A stretch of 64,000 nucleotides of DNA. Origin: Desulfocapsa sp. (GTDB lineage Bacteria; Desulfobacterota; Desulfobulbia; Desulfobulbales; Desulfocapsaceae). Positions within the stretch are counted from its first letter, which is position 1, and the number at the start of each line of letters is the position of its first letter. Position numbers and translations under genes: made by a program. The stretch covers positions 62,001 to 126,000 of the forward strand of contig JAFLJS010000028.1 in the NCBI GenBank assembly GCA_022712895.1. Direction: 5' to 3'. The notes beneath the pieces were generated by a model. That model did not search any database and had not been told where the DNA came from. It saw only the letters and a list, made by a program, of their open reading frames with translations. Of this stretch, positions 36,651 to 45,810 are shown piece after piece.

Positions 36651-38140
36651 GGCTTCTGCTCTGCGTTGATTTGTTGTAATAACTCACTGGCGGGCTGCCA
36701 GTCTGCTTCGTTGCGACAAGCTGCAAGGGCGGTGGAGTCAAGCAGTTCACCGGCAAAGGCCTTTTTAAGGATGGACTGGCGCAAGGCCTCGGCTTTTGCA
36801 AGGCTTGCGGTGATGGTTTGTTCTATATTGTCGCAGACGGAGAGACGGGATTCTATTTCTTGAATGATTTGCTGTTGTTCGGGAAGGGAGAGCAATGGAA
36901 GAGGTAAATTGTTTACAATGGTTGCATTTACATTAGTCATTGTAGTGCCACTTCCCATTTTGTTTAAATAATTGACTGTTCTTCGTTCTGAAATTAGGAG
37001 ACTATAGAATTTGCCACAAAGCATTGCTCCAAGTCGTAGAAATAGACTCCCTGTACCACAAAACCAGTTATTTTCTTTTATAGTAATGGGGGCTGTTCTG
37101 CCCATTTCACCTCTTCTACCTACGATAATATCGTTTGTTTTGAGAAAATATTGAGACAGTGATTGGGCTTTAGATTTGGAAATGAAAATCTGAGGGTTAA
37201 TTGTTTGATTTCTTATGTGTTTAGGATTTATTATTGGTACGCCCATTTCTACATATTCATGTTTGTGTAACTGGGTGCCAAAAGGACCTATTTGAATTTT
37301 TTGGCATATTGAACCTGTTTTGACCCATTGCCATTCAAGGGGCAACGTAGGTAACATCGCCAACTCTTCCTCCGTCAGAGATGGGAACTCTTTCAATGCT
37401 CTCGGCTTTGTCGGTTTTCTTCCCTCCTTGCCACCATCCTCCCAAAGCTGGACGGCTTCTTGCCATTTGGTCAGTTGTTGTTGGTGATGGCTTTGGCGTT
37501 CAGTTTGTATTTGTTGGAGGAGTTCACTGGCGGTTGGGAGGTTTGCTTGTTTGGCGCGCCACGCTTTGCTGAGTTCCCCCGTGAAGGCTTTTTTGAGGAC
37601 GGCCTGGCGATAGATTTTAAGTTGAGCACTGGCCTTGTTTAGATCGCTGATGCCGTTATCTAAACTACTGAAGAGTTCTTCGATCTTGGCAACAATGGCT
37701 CGTTGTTCTGGGAGGGGGGCAACTTTAAATGGAATTGTCTTTAATCGTCCTTGGGTTAATTTTAACCTCGTAGTGCCAGAAACAAAACCATGGTAATTAA
37801 AGTTATTTAAGTAATGTTTTAAAAAATCATCGTTAAACTTTGATTTGAGAATATGTGCATGATTGTTAACCCATGTTTTGCCCGATATTTTGTACGCCAC
37901 ATCTTTTGATAAATCAAAAAAAGGCGCAGCATCTTCGCCTACTAATACAAAATTCCCACTCGTTAAGTAATCATCAATATATCCAACTTGACCTGTTGCT
38001 CCATAATAAGGGAATAGTTCACTTGTATCTTTGCCCTTAATTCTGTTTGCTCTTTCTTTGGAGTTTATTGGTTTCCTTAAATTATCATAAATATCACAAG
38101 CATCCAACAAACTGCATTCAACCCAATCATCTCTCATCAC
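36647..38140 (-). CDS. hsdS: Type I restriction-modification specificity subunit HsdS
   Basis: DNA-recognition subunit, 497 residues, with the two-fold layout of the family: target-recognition domain 1 (about 1-150), a conserved coiled region (LPEQRAIVAKIEELFSSLD then KAFTGEL), target-recognition domain 2 (about 265-420) and a second conserved region (LPEQQQIIQEIESRLSVCD then KKAFAGELLDS). The two variable domains set the bipartite target, which cannot be predicted here. Four-base overlaps with hsdR upstream and rhuM/fic downstream. Confidence 0.94.
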   Translation of the reverse strand: MMRDDWVECSLLDACDIYDNLRKPINSKERANRIKGKDTSELFPYYGATGQVGYIDDYLTSGNFVLVGEDAAPFFDLSKDVAYKISGKTWVNNHAHILKSKFNDDFLKHYLNNFNYHGFVSGTTRLKLTQGRLKTIPFKVAPLPEQRAIVAKIEELFSSLDNGISDLNKASAQLKIYRQAVLKKAFTGELSKAWRAKQANLPTASELLQQIQTERQSHHQQQLTKWQEAVQLWEDGGKEGRKPTKPRALKEFPSLTEEELAMLPTLPLEWQWVKTGSICQKIQIGPFGTQLHKHEYVEMGVPIINPKHIRNQTINPQIFISKSKAQSLSQYFLKTNDIIVGRRGEMGRTAPITIKENNWFCGTGSLFLRLGAMLCGKFYSLLISERRTVNYLNKMGSGTTMTNVNATIVNNLPLPLLSLPEQQQIIQEIESRLSVCDNIEQTITASLAKAEALRQSILKKAFAGELLDSTALAACRNEADWQPASELLQQINAEQKP

Positions 38141-40944
38141 GCCGCCAAGACCTCATTCAACTCATCAATAATCCCATCCATCTCCTCACCAAAGAGTTGA
38201 TACATTCTACCCCGTCCACCCTCGGCATCAAAGGGGGTAAAATCAAGATCTTCCACCTCAATATGGTAAGAGCTGACCACATGTTCTTTTATTAAACGGA
38301 GCCAGGCCATTTGCTCGCTGCTAAAGCGATTATGCTGACCAGCGTTTTGTTTAAAGATCCACTGTTTGAAATTATCGTCAATGGTCTTGGCAAAGGAGGT
38401 CAGAGTTTGGTCCAGGCCACAGACCTTGCGGATGAGGGAGACCAGGGCGGTGAGTTCATCCTTGGGTTGTTTCGATTTGACCTCTTCCAGACATTCGTAG
38501 GCCTGCCAGACTGTGGCAGGGGCAAGCAGCGGTTTGTTTTGTTTGAGGTGATCAAATACCTCTTTAATCATTTTGAAGGTAATATCACGGCGGTTATAGG
38601 GTTGATCGTAGAAGATGGAGAGGGCCTTGATCTCATCCTTATGTTTTTCCAGGTAGGCACTGAAATCTTTTATGATCTCTTTGGCCTTTTCCTCGGAGCT
38701 GGTCTGCCATTCAGACTTGGTGATGGTATCGAGATTCACCGAATCAATGATCTGCTCGTGCTCTTGGCTGACATTTTCCAAATAATTATTGAAATCACCA
38801 TTAAAGGTCTTGGCCGCTTTAGTGATTAACTCATCCTGCGCCTCTTGCCGGGCTGATTCGATTTGTTCGGTGGATGGTTCTGTGGAGAGTTTCGCCAGCT
38901 CCACGCACGCCTTGGCCTCGATTTCATCGGGATCGAAACTACTGAGCAATTCTTTACAGATCTGCTTGAGATTTTTGCCTCCCGAATAGCCCAGCAAAGC
39001 CTCCTGCTCTTTAACACTTAATTGTTTATCCAAACGAATAAGACGGTTAGCCAGTGACAGGAAGAGATCCTCCTCGGCTACTCCCATGGTGACGGCACCA
39101 AGGAGATCTTTGAGGGGGGTACTGCGCTTTCGTTCCAAGGGGCGACTATCGGTTTTCCTGGATTTTGTCACCCCCACGGCATCAACAATGATAAAATGGG
39201 TCTTGGCCTTGGCAGTTCTTGAGACCAGTTGCAGGCTATCATTATTAATGGTGCGGGTTCCCCGTCCCTTCATCTGCTCAAAATAATTGACGGATTTAAC
39301 ATCGCGCATAAAGAGCAAGACTTCCAGAGGTTTGACATCGGTTCCCGTGGCGATCATATCCACAGTCACGGCAATCCGTGGATAGTAGGAGTTGCGGAAA
39401 CGGTTGAGCACCGATTTCGGGTCCTCGCTGATCTTATAGGTCACCTTTTTACAGAACTCATTTCCCTCGTCAAACTCCTCGCGGATCATTTTGATGATAT
39501 CATCGGCATGGCTATCGGTCTTGGCAAAAACCAGGGTTTTCGGAACCTCGTATTCCCCATCCTCAGTAAACCTATCGGGGTAGATTTCTTGTTTTAAAGC
39601 CCGTTTATACTCCCGGATGATATGACGGATTTGACTGGGGTTCACCACCTTTTTATCCAACTGATTTGGGGTGTAAGCGGTGTCTTCATCCTCCTGCTGC
39701 CAACGCTTTTTGCGTGTGAGTTTATCGCGCCGATCAACAAACCATCCCGCCTTAACAGTCTCGCCCTCACCGGAGATTTCCGTTTCAATGGTGTATACCT
39801 CATAGGGGACATTGACCCCATCCAGTACCGACTCTTCATAGGTGTATTCGCTCACCACATTTTCATTGAAAAAGCCAAAGGTGCGCTTGTCAGGAGTGGC
39901 GGTGAGACCAATCAGAAAGGCATCAAAATAATCAAGCACCTGTTTCCACAGGTTGTAGATGGAGCGGTGGCATTCATCAATAACAATGAAATCAAACTGT
40001 TCAATGGGAACCTTGGTAGAATAGACTACCGGCAGGGGGGCTTTCGTACCCTGCTTCTGTAACCAGGTTGATTCGTTGGGATTGTCCTGCTCGCTGTTTT
40101 CATCCAGCTCTTCGCCTTTTAAGATGGCATACATCCGCTGAATGGTGGAGATGCAGATCTGACTGTCTGAAGCGATGTAGCTGGAGGTCAGGCGTTGGAC
40201 ATTATAGAGCTCGGTGAGTTTACGATTATCATCACTGGGCTGAAAGGACATCAGTTCCTGCTCTGCCTGTTCTCCCAAGTTTTTAGTATCCACCAGAAAC
40301 AAGATCCGTTTGGCATCAGCATGTTTCAAGAGACGATACATGAAGGTGGCAGCGGCGTAGGTCTTGCCAGCTCCGGTGGCCATTTGAATTAAAGCCTTAG
40401 GGCGATTCTTCTGAAAGGAATGTTCAAGGTTTTCGATGGCCTTGATCTGAGCGGGTCGCAGACCTGAGGGATCAAGTCTTGGCGTTGTGGCGAGCCTGCC
40501 TCGCAGGGTGTTTTCCTTAGTCAGCCACTGGGCCATAGTTTGGGACTGATGAAAGCCAAAGACGATTCTAGCGCGGGGTTTTGGGTCGCGGTAGTCGGTA
40601 AAATGAGTGAGAGCCCCCGTACTCTCATAGACAAAGGGCAGAGGATCATTATTCAGGTATTTAAGTTTACTGCTGGCGTACTTTGTAGCCTGTTCAGCAA
40701 CCTGGAGGAGATGCTGGCCCTCTTCTTCCCGTTTGGCCTCAATAATCCCCACGGGCTTGCGATCCACAAAAAGGACATAATCGGCAGAACCTGTATCCGT
40801 TTGGTATTCACGGATGGCAACGCCCTTGTTTGCCGCCAGATTGACCTGTTTTTTCGATTGCACCACCCAGCCAGCGTTTATCAGCATCCCGTCTATTTTA
40901 TCACGGGCAAGCTGTTCCGGGTTTTGATTGATGGCGGTGGGCAT
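38137..40944 (-). CDS. hsdR: Type I restriction endonuclease/translocase HsdR
   Basis: 935 residues. The N-terminal nuclease domain shows the PD-(D/E)XK pattern with YVLFVDRKPVGIIEAKREE (around 57-75). The SF2 helicase motor follows: Walker A MATGAGKTYAAATF, DECHRS (DEAH-type box), LTATPDKRT and the late motif QMKGRGTRT. A C-terminal HsdR/EcoEI-type domain is included. It translocates and cuts unmethylated DNA with HsdM and HsdS. First gene of the locus, overlapping hsdS by four bases. Directly upstream lies a truncated glycerophosphodiesterase, suggesting the locus arrived by insertion. Confidence 0.95.
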   Translation of the reverse strand: MPTAINQNPEQLARDKIDGMLINAGWVVQSKKQVNLAANKGVAIREYQTDTGSADYVLFVDRKPVGIIEAKREEEGQHLLQVAEQATKYASSKLKYLNNDPLPFVYESTGALTHFTDYRDPKPRARIVFGFHQSQTMAQWLTKENTLRGRLATTPRLDPSGLRPAQIKAIENLEHSFQKNRPKALIQMATGAGKTYAAATFMYRLLKHADAKRILFLVDTKNLGEQAEQELMSFQPSDDNRKLTELYNVQRLTSSYIASDSQICISTIQRMYAILKGEELDENSEQDNPNESTWLQKQGTKAPLPVVYSTKVPIEQFDFIVIDECHRSIYNLWKQVLDYFDAFLIGLTATPDKRTFGFFNENVVSEYTYEESVLDGVNVPYEVYTIETEISGEGETVKAGWFVDRRDKLTRKKRWQQEDEDTAYTPNQLDKKVVNPSQIRHIIREYKRALKQEIYPDRFTEDGEYEVPKTLVFAKTDSHADDIIKMIREEFDEGNEFCKKVTYKISEDPKSVLNRFRNSYYPRIAVTVDMIATGTDVKPLEVLLFMRDVKSVNYFEQMKGRGTRTINNDSLQLVSRTAKAKTHFIIVDAVGVTKSRKTDSRPLERKRSTPLKDLLGAVTMGVAEEDLFLSLANRLIRLDKQLSVKEQEALLGYSGGKNLKQICKELLSSFDPDEIEAKACVELAKLSTEPSTEQIESARQEAQDELITKAAKTFNGDFNNYLENVSQEHEQIIDSVNLDTITKSEWQTSSEEKAKEIIKDFSAYLEKHKDEIKALSIFYDQPYNRRDITFKMIKEVFDHLKQNKPLLAPATVWQAYECLEEVKSKQPKDELTALVSLIRKVCGLDQTLTSFAKTIDDNFKQWIFKQNAGQHNRFSSEQMAWLRLIKEHVVSSYHIEVEDLDFTPFDAEGGRGRMYQLFGEEMDGIIDELNEVLAA

Positions 40945-40986
40945 GGCCTAGCTCTCATTTGTGTTAAAAGATGTTTAATGTGATAA

Positions 40987-41217
40987 GAATTCGATTTCTG
41001 TTCGGAAAGTACCAAAGAGAAAACCATACTCCAAGCACTCGATTGCAACATCAAAAGAATACTTGGCCTATCCATAATCAATAAAAGAATCGTACACACA
41101 TTTCATCAACGAGGTGCCAGGGTAATAGGGTATTTACCTGCAAGAGCAGACGAAGTTCGACTATGCCTTGATGCAGGAGTTGATTATATCTTAAGTAATG
41201 ATCGCCCTATTGGCTAA
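40987..41217 (+). pseudogene. C-terminal remnant of a glycerophosphodiester phosphodiesterase
   Basis: A plus-strand frame without a start encodes about 75 residues whose last 50 fit the C-terminus of GDPD (TIM-barrel) enzymes: IINKRIVHTFHQRGARVIGY, then EVRLCLDAGVDYILSNDRP and a stop. The family pattern at this point is typically a helix, a strand reading V-x-x-W/Y, and GVDGIITDRP. The catalytic N-terminal two thirds are absent from this window, so the gene is truncated at about 40990-41035, next to hsdR. The match is from family knowledge, not a search. Confidence 0.65.
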
Positions 41218-41545
41218 CCTGTTTTCTGGCCACCAGTTGTACGTATAACATTGACTTTCCACTCGGCAAGTCTCCCCAGAAGGGGCATCTCTTCCAATAG
41301 AAAATCCCGCATTGAGTAACCCTGGTTACCACTGATACTCAGGTAACTGGAAAATGGTACCATCGCTCGCAGGGGCGAGGGCTCCTACACCAAAAAGTGA
41401 TGAAGCTGAGCTTGACTGGTAATCAAATTGAGTAATGCATAATATGTAGATAGAATTCTCACATCTATGGTATGAGTGTCCCTTGAAAGAAATATCGAAT
41501 TAGCTACAGGTTCACGCCACAAAAGAAAACTAGGAATTTGAAGAG
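41218..41545. other. Intergenic region without a gene
   Basis: About 330 bases between the GDPD remnant and the sirohaem protein. I see no coding frame. It contains short inverted elements (AGTAACCCTGGTTAC and CAGGTAACTGG near 41316-41352) and the phrase TCGCAGGGGCGAGGGCTCCTAC (about 41366-41387 in part), which resembles common GC-rich intergenic repeats. The promoter for the next gene is presumably in the last 100 bases. Confidence 0.35.
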
Positions 41546-42166
41546 ATGAGTGACAATTTTTCAGGGCTAAGCATCACCGTACTGTTGCCTGCGGGCCGAT
41601 TACCCCTTGATATGATGAAAACGGCCCACGAGCTAGCCGAAAAATACCATTTTAGCGTATATTTTTCATTAGCTCAGAATATGAGGCTGATCAATGTTCC
41701 GGAATCAGCCGTTGAGGATGTAAAAAAGACACTCTCTGCTCTCGGTGCGAATTTTAAAAGCCCTGGCAAATTCCCTCTTCCCCGTATCTGTATCGGGAAA
41801 CCCTACTGCAATCTCGGGGTGGTGGACACAGAGCAGTTAAGCCAGAAAATTCTTGCACGATTTGGTGAGCTGAAAAACGTCAAAGCCAAGTTCAAGATAT
41901 CCATTGCGGGATGCACTATTGGTTGTTCCTGGCCGCAAAACACAGACATTGCCATTATGGCAACCCGACGCGGGTATACTATTTGTGCGGGAGGAAAAGG
42001 TGGGGTAGTGCCACGGGTTGCCAGAAGAATTAAACGAAGGGCTACTGAAGCGGAAGTGTTAGACACCATTGCAGCACTGGTTGACTTTCACGACCGTAAA
42101 ACCAAAACAAAACAGCGGATATATCAGCTGCTGGATGATCCAGAATTTCCTTTTCCTGCAATTTGA
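41546..42166 (+). CDS. Small sirohaem nitrite/sulfite reductase-like protein
   Basis: 206 residues, about one third of a full sulfite or nitrite reductase. The N-terminal ferredoxin-like half-domain (about 5-70, ending LSALGANFKSPGKF) is followed by the sirohaem/[4Fe-4S] domain with Cys82-x5-Cys88 (ICIGKPYCNLG) and Cys123-x3-Cys127 (IAGCTIGCSWPQ), the four cluster ligands. Similar small proteins occur in anaerobes as assimilatory-type low-molecular-weight sulfite reductases or as electron-transfer modules. It stands alone with no sulfite-reduction neighbours, so function is open. Confidence 0.85.
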   Translation: MSDNFSGLSITVLLPAGRLPLDMMKTAHELAEKYHFSVYFSLAQNMRLINVPESAVEDVKKTLSALGANFKSPGKFPLPRICIGKPYCNLGVVDTEQLSQKILARFGELKNVKAKFKISIAGCTIGCSWPQNTDIAIMATRRGYTICAGGKGGVVPRVARRIKRRATEAEVLDTIAALVDFHDRKTKTKQRIYQLLDDPEFPFPAI

Positions 42167-42207
42167 CAACTGAAACCACTTCAGGGCTTACGGCAAAAAA
42201 TACTAAC

Positions 42208-43794
42208 CTATTCCACAATGAGAAAACGAATAGTGTAACTGCCACTATAGCCTTCAATACAACCATAAATAGTCACGCCATCACCACGATCATCGATTTT
42301 AAAGTAGATGGTGTTACTCTCGATTCCTAAGATTTCAGCATTGTAGAGTTCCAACACGTTTTTATAGTTTTTAACTATCTCTTTGCGCGAGATACTTTCG
42401 TCAACTTTGCCGTCTTTCATAATTGTATAGCTGATACTCTTTTGATGTCCTTTAAACTCTTTGAGCTCTTTTTGAGCTGAATAGGGTTTGGTATACTGAA
42501 TAGTTAGTGAACTGTCTGGATGCGAATATGTCGAATCTACAACAGAGTTTTCCAGAGGTTTAATAAAGTCTATGGTAATGATAGACTTCTTCTCTCCACC
42601 ACTGACTTTATGAAGTTCCACACGTCTGTTTTCTGCACGTCCGTCATCTGTATCATTTGAGGCTATGGGTTTACTCTCACCGAACCCTTGGGACTGTAAA
42701 CGTGTGTTCTCAATACCGTGAGAAATGATTGCATTTCGCACCGATGCCGCCCGTTCGGCGGAGAGCGTCATATTGTACGTATCACTGCCTTTGGAATCTG
42801 TATGTCCATGGACAGCCAGCACAAGATCGGGGTATCGCTGCATTAAAGCGACAGTGGAAAGAATAGCTTTATTTGATTCTGTTTTCAGCGTTGCTTTATT
42901 GAAATCAAAATAGATACCATCCAGGGTCACTTTTCCATTTTGATCAAGCTCGGATTTTATCGCATCGGGAGAAAGCACAAGAGATTGTTTAAACGCTTCC
43001 TCCTGAATAATCTGAATTGAAAATCGGTTACTATCGGCTCCAAATTTTATTATATTAACAGCGCCATCCCGTTCCAGACGGAATTGAATAGTGTTGTCTT
43101 CATCTTCTAAGATTGTAGCTCCCAGTTGCAAAAGTTTGTTCTTGTAATCATGGGGGATGGCATAACGACAACTCTTGCTATCATCAGTTGTTCTTTCAAA
43201 AGAGATATTCCAGAATTCACCTTTGTGCAGATTGGCTTTTCGATCGTAAAAAAACGTGTGCTCATCATATTTTTTATAAGTAACCCTGCCAATGGCAAAA
43301 TCCTTTACCAAAGGGATGGCTACATTAGGGGCAAAACTGACCTTACCAGAAGATTTGGTGAACGCCGGACTTGCTTTGTCATCAAGTGTTACTGTTTCCG
43401 GATAGCTCTCAACGCGTAACAACACATAGCTATAGCTCGCAGCAGAAATGGAGAGTTTAAGCCAGTATTCGTTGTTATCAATTGTGAAATGTCCATAATT
43501 ATCACTGTTAATATCCGATGGTTTTATTTTTAAACTATCAACAAAAAAATCCTTAACAGCTTCATTCTGTTGACCATTTTCGAATTCTGGATATGTAACT
43601 TCTTGTTCCCAGGTATGCCCATAAACAGAGATATATCCTTTGCCATCAATCCACACTGCCAATCTATCATATTGCTCTTGATACACTTCTGAGGATTCCG
43701 TTGCTGTGGGGTATGTCAAATCGAAAGCAAAGGATTCTGATGCAAATACAAAAACTGCGAGACAAGAGAAAAGAACTAGTTTGAGTCGGTTCAT
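42208..43794 (-). CDS. OmpA-type envelope protein with flanking duplicated modules
   Basis: 528 residues from ATG 43794, which begins directly with a signal peptide (MNRLKLVLFSCLAVFVFA, cleavage near SFA); a GTG at 43824 would add ten polar residues. An OmpA/MotB peptidoglycan-binding domain sits in the middle (about 290-395: IYFDFNKATLKTESNKAIL, VHGHTDSKGSDTYNMTLSAERA, GFGESKPIASNDTDDGRAENRRVEL) rather than at the C-terminus. The regions before (about 195-266) and after (about 455-528) look like copies of one module: both have YKN, then L-x5-A-x-IL, then NTI-x-F. No beta-barrel is evident, so it is probably periplasmic and bound to peptidoglycan. Confidence 0.85.
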   Translation of the reverse strand: MNRLKLVLFSCLAVFVFASESFAFDLTYPTATESSEVYQEQYDRLAVWIDGKGYISVYGHTWEQEVTYPEFENGQQNEAVKDFFVDSLKIKPSDINSDNYGHFTIDNNEYWLKLSISAASYSYVLLRVESYPETVTLDDKASPAFTKSSGKVSFAPNVAIPLVKDFAIGRVTYKKYDEHTFFYDRKANLHKGEFWNISFERTTDDSKSCRYAIPHDYKNKLLQLGATILEDEDNTIQFRLERDGAVNIIKFGADSNRFSIQIIQEEAFKQSLVLSPDAIKSELDQNGKVTLDGIYFDFNKATLKTESNKAILSTVALMQRYPDLVLAVHGHTDSKGSDTYNMTLSAERAASVRNAIISHGIENTRLQSQGFGESKPIASNDTDDGRAENRRVELHKVSGGEKKSIITIDFIKPLENSVVDSTYSHPDSSLTIQYTKPYSAQKELKEFKGHQKSISYTIMKDGKVDESISRKEIVKNYKNVLELYNAEILGIESNTIYFKIDDRGDGVTIYGCIEGYSGSYTIRFLIVE

Positions 43795-44019
43795 GGCTTG
43801 ATTTTTTTTTGAAATTAGCGACACGTTATTATGTCGTTGACAACAATGAGTATGTCTCTATGCATTACAAGTCCTGGCGCAATCCTTGGCAACTACCTAC
43901 AATTTAATGAAATACATTCCCCACAATCAACCATCTATTTAATCTTGTTGAAATTATTTTCAATAGAAATCTTGACCGATGTATAAAGAGATAGTCATGG
44001 ATGAAGAACCATGACAGAT

Positions 44020-44056
44020 GGAAACAGAAAAAGCAGAATCGAATGAACGATTCTGC
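44020..44056 (-). terminator. Rho-independent terminator after the beta-barrel gene
   Basis: On the minus strand, GCAGAATCG (44056-44048) and CGATTCTGC (44041-44033) form a 9-bp perfect stem with a six-base loop, followed by TTTTTCTGTTT, about 50 bases after the stop of the outer-membrane protein gene. Confidence 0.85.
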
Positions 44057-44104
44057 CTTGTTGTTCTATTGCCAATCCAGCTGTTGGCAGCGCCACCAAA
44101 CGTC

Positions 44105-44728
44105 CTAAAAACTGAAACGAAGCCCCACCATTACATCATTACTATTAACATCAAAATCTGCGCCATCAATGGTGGCATCACTGGTACCTTTAAAGCGATA
44201 CTGCGCATCAACCGACCACTGTTCGTTGATGGCGTAGGCAACACCACCAATAAACTGGTAGGCAAATACGTCATCGTCACTGTCTGAACCATTAAAGCCG
44301 GGAGCATCAATATCAATTCGAGACCAACCTAGTCCTGCACCAACAAATGGTGTCCAGGCAGATCCGGTATCAATATCATAGAATGCATTGACCATAAGGG
44401 AATGCTTTTTCAAATCGCCCTCATTAATGTTACCATAAATATTGTTGTAGGAGAAAATTTCAAGATCACTCTTTTGTCTAATAAGCTCCAGCTCCATACG
44501 CAGCGGATTTGCAAAATCATAGCCAGCCGCCAAAGAACCTGTAAAACCAGCGTCATAAGTGACTTTGGCAGAATCAGTTGTGCCTGAAAAATTGCCTGCA
44601 TCGCTATCCATATTCATGCCGATTCCAATATTGAGCTTGAGATAAAAAGAGTCGTCATTGGCCATTAAGCTCGTGGGAGCAGTGAGTGCAGCTACTGTTG
44701 CTAATGTTGCTAATAAGGTCGTTTTCAT
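44105..44728 (-). CDS. Outer membrane beta-barrel protein (OmpW/OmpX-like fold)
   Basis: 207 residues from the ATG that begins a clear signal peptide (MKTTLLATLATVAALTAPTSLMA); 12 further in-frame codons upstream look like leader. The mature part has alternating-pattern strands: FYLKLNIGIGMN, AGFTGSLAAGYDF, LRMELELI, KKHSLMVNAFYDI, FVGAGLGWSRI, YQFIGGVAYAI, WSVDAQYRFKG and the terminal DVMVGLRFSF, ending in Phe as outer-membrane proteins do. About eight strands are predicted. Function is unknown; such small porin-like proteins are often surface or stress-related. A terminator follows it. Confidence 0.87.
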   Translation of the reverse strand: MKTTLLATLATVAALTAPTSLMANDDSFYLKLNIGIGMNMDSDAGNFSGTTDSAKVTYDAGFTGSLAAGYDFANPLRMELELIRQKSDLEIFSYNNIYGNINEGDLKKHSLMVNAFYDIDTGSAWTPFVGAGLGWSRIDIDAPGFNGSDSDDDVFAYQFIGGVAYAINEQWSVDAQYRFKGTSDATIDGADFDVNSNDVMVGLRFSF

Positions 44729-44817
44729 TTTACTTTTCTCTTTGAAGTGTTTGTTTACATACAATTATGTCTTTCTTTTTTCCGTTGATACAGGTTCGAC
44801 AGAAAATCCATACAACG

Positions 44818-45654
44818 CTATTTCAAAACGGTTCCACTTTCTTTGCTATCTGTAGAGTGCATCAGGGATGCCTTGTCAGCCAAATGTACCCTTGCCCATA
44901 TCTCAATCGGTTTTGGAGTGCCGTTACCGTGGCTGCCGCCATTGCCACCCATTTTGCTACCGCCTCTGCCGCCACCGCCACCACCTTTTCCACCACCACC
45001 ACCGCCACCTCTTCCACCGCCACCACCTGAGGAACCGCCCCCTGATGGCCGTGCTATTTCGCCGGACTCAAAGCCAACCCCAATGATCTTATTGTCTTTT
45101 GAGGCAGCAAGAAGAATTGGGATTTTCAGTTCGTAAACCAGATACCCCTCTTCGACTTGGATTCGGGTATATATTCCCATTTCTTCAGCCTTACTTGTCG
45201 GCATGGTTTGACGGGTTTCATCCGACCCATTGAGTATGGCCAGGCTATACTGACTGTCTTCCAACATGTCCTCAATACTGTTTCTTGATTTATGATCTGC
45301 CGTGCTTCCCCGCATCATTTTTTGCCTTGGCAGTGGAAACTGCAGCCCGAACTGTTCTTCTGTGTCACCGCTGTTGTTCAGCCACACAGTGAAACCGCCA
45401 CGAATAAACATCATTTTGCTTTTGTGGCTTCTGCTTAACAAGCGGATATAAAGAAAAGTGTCATCATTCATCAAAGAGACCCGAACTTTGGAATCATCAT
45501 CGAAATACTGAGGATTCTCAGGCCAGTCAGAATAATCGCTACCCTCCAGGGTAAGAGGTTCTGTCCATTGACTTTGCATGTCAACTTCATCACATCCACT
45601 GAGAAAAAAGCTTATCAAAATGATGATAAAAGTATTCCGTTTAGTTGATTTCAT
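44818..45654 (-). CDS. Lipoprotein with a glycine-rich segment
   Basis: 278 residues. The leader ends in a lipobox (SFFLSGC, lipidated Cys21), so it is membrane-anchored. The body (about 30-195) has a beta-rich pattern (KVRVSLMNDDTFLYIRLLSRS, FIRGGFTVWLNNSG, GYLVYELKIPILLA) reminiscent of carbohydrate-binding-like or 'sugar-binding' envelope domains; no family is recognised. Residues about 203-240 are almost pure Gly with Arg/Lys/Ser, followed by a short C-terminal strand (PIEIWARVHLAD). The opposite strand of the Gly tract gives a poly-Pro frame that is only a shadow. It is divergent from the CpxRA-like genes and is the nearest gene to the CpxR box. Confidence 0.8.
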   Translation of the reverse strand: MKSTKRNTFIIILISFFLSGCDEVDMQSQWTEPLTLEGSDYSDWPENPQYFDDDSKVRVSLMNDDTFLYIRLLSRSHKSKMMFIRGGFTVWLNNSGDTEEQFGLQFPLPRQKMMRGSTADHKSRNSIEDMLEDSQYSLAILNGSDETRQTMPTSKAEEMGIYTRIQVEEGYLVYELKIPILLAASKDNKIIGVGFESGEIARPSGGGSSGGGGGRGGGGGGGKGGGGGGRGGSKMGGNGGSHGNGTPKPIEIWARVHLADKASLMHSTDSKESGTVLK

Positions 45655-45780
45655 ATTGCTCTCGTTTTAAGATATTCTTGTACGACTTACTCTTGACGAA
45701 CATCACTATTGACGGGTCAATTAGCCTTGGATTTTTCTAAAGTACATCAACCATTAACCGATTGCTGTTAAGCTCAGGTC

Positions 45781-45810
45781 AAGTTGTGTAAAGTTGTGTA
45801 AAGCTGTTGC
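45781..45810. promoter_or_regulatory. CpxR-type box in a triple 10-bp direct repeat
   Basis: Two identical 10-mers AAGTTGTGTA followed by AAGCTGTTGC. Within them GTAAA (45788-45792), five bases and GTAAA (45798-45802) match the CpxR consensus GTAAA-N5-GTAAA exactly. It lies between the divergent lipoprotein gene (127 bases away) and the CpxR-like regulator gene (about 180 bases away), suggesting autoregulation and control of the lipoprotein. Confidence 0.7.

Noticed and set aside
44843-45136. Proline-rich plus-strand frame
   Set aside because: It is the complement of the Gly tract of the lipoprotein; poly-Pro is the automatic shadow of GGN codons.
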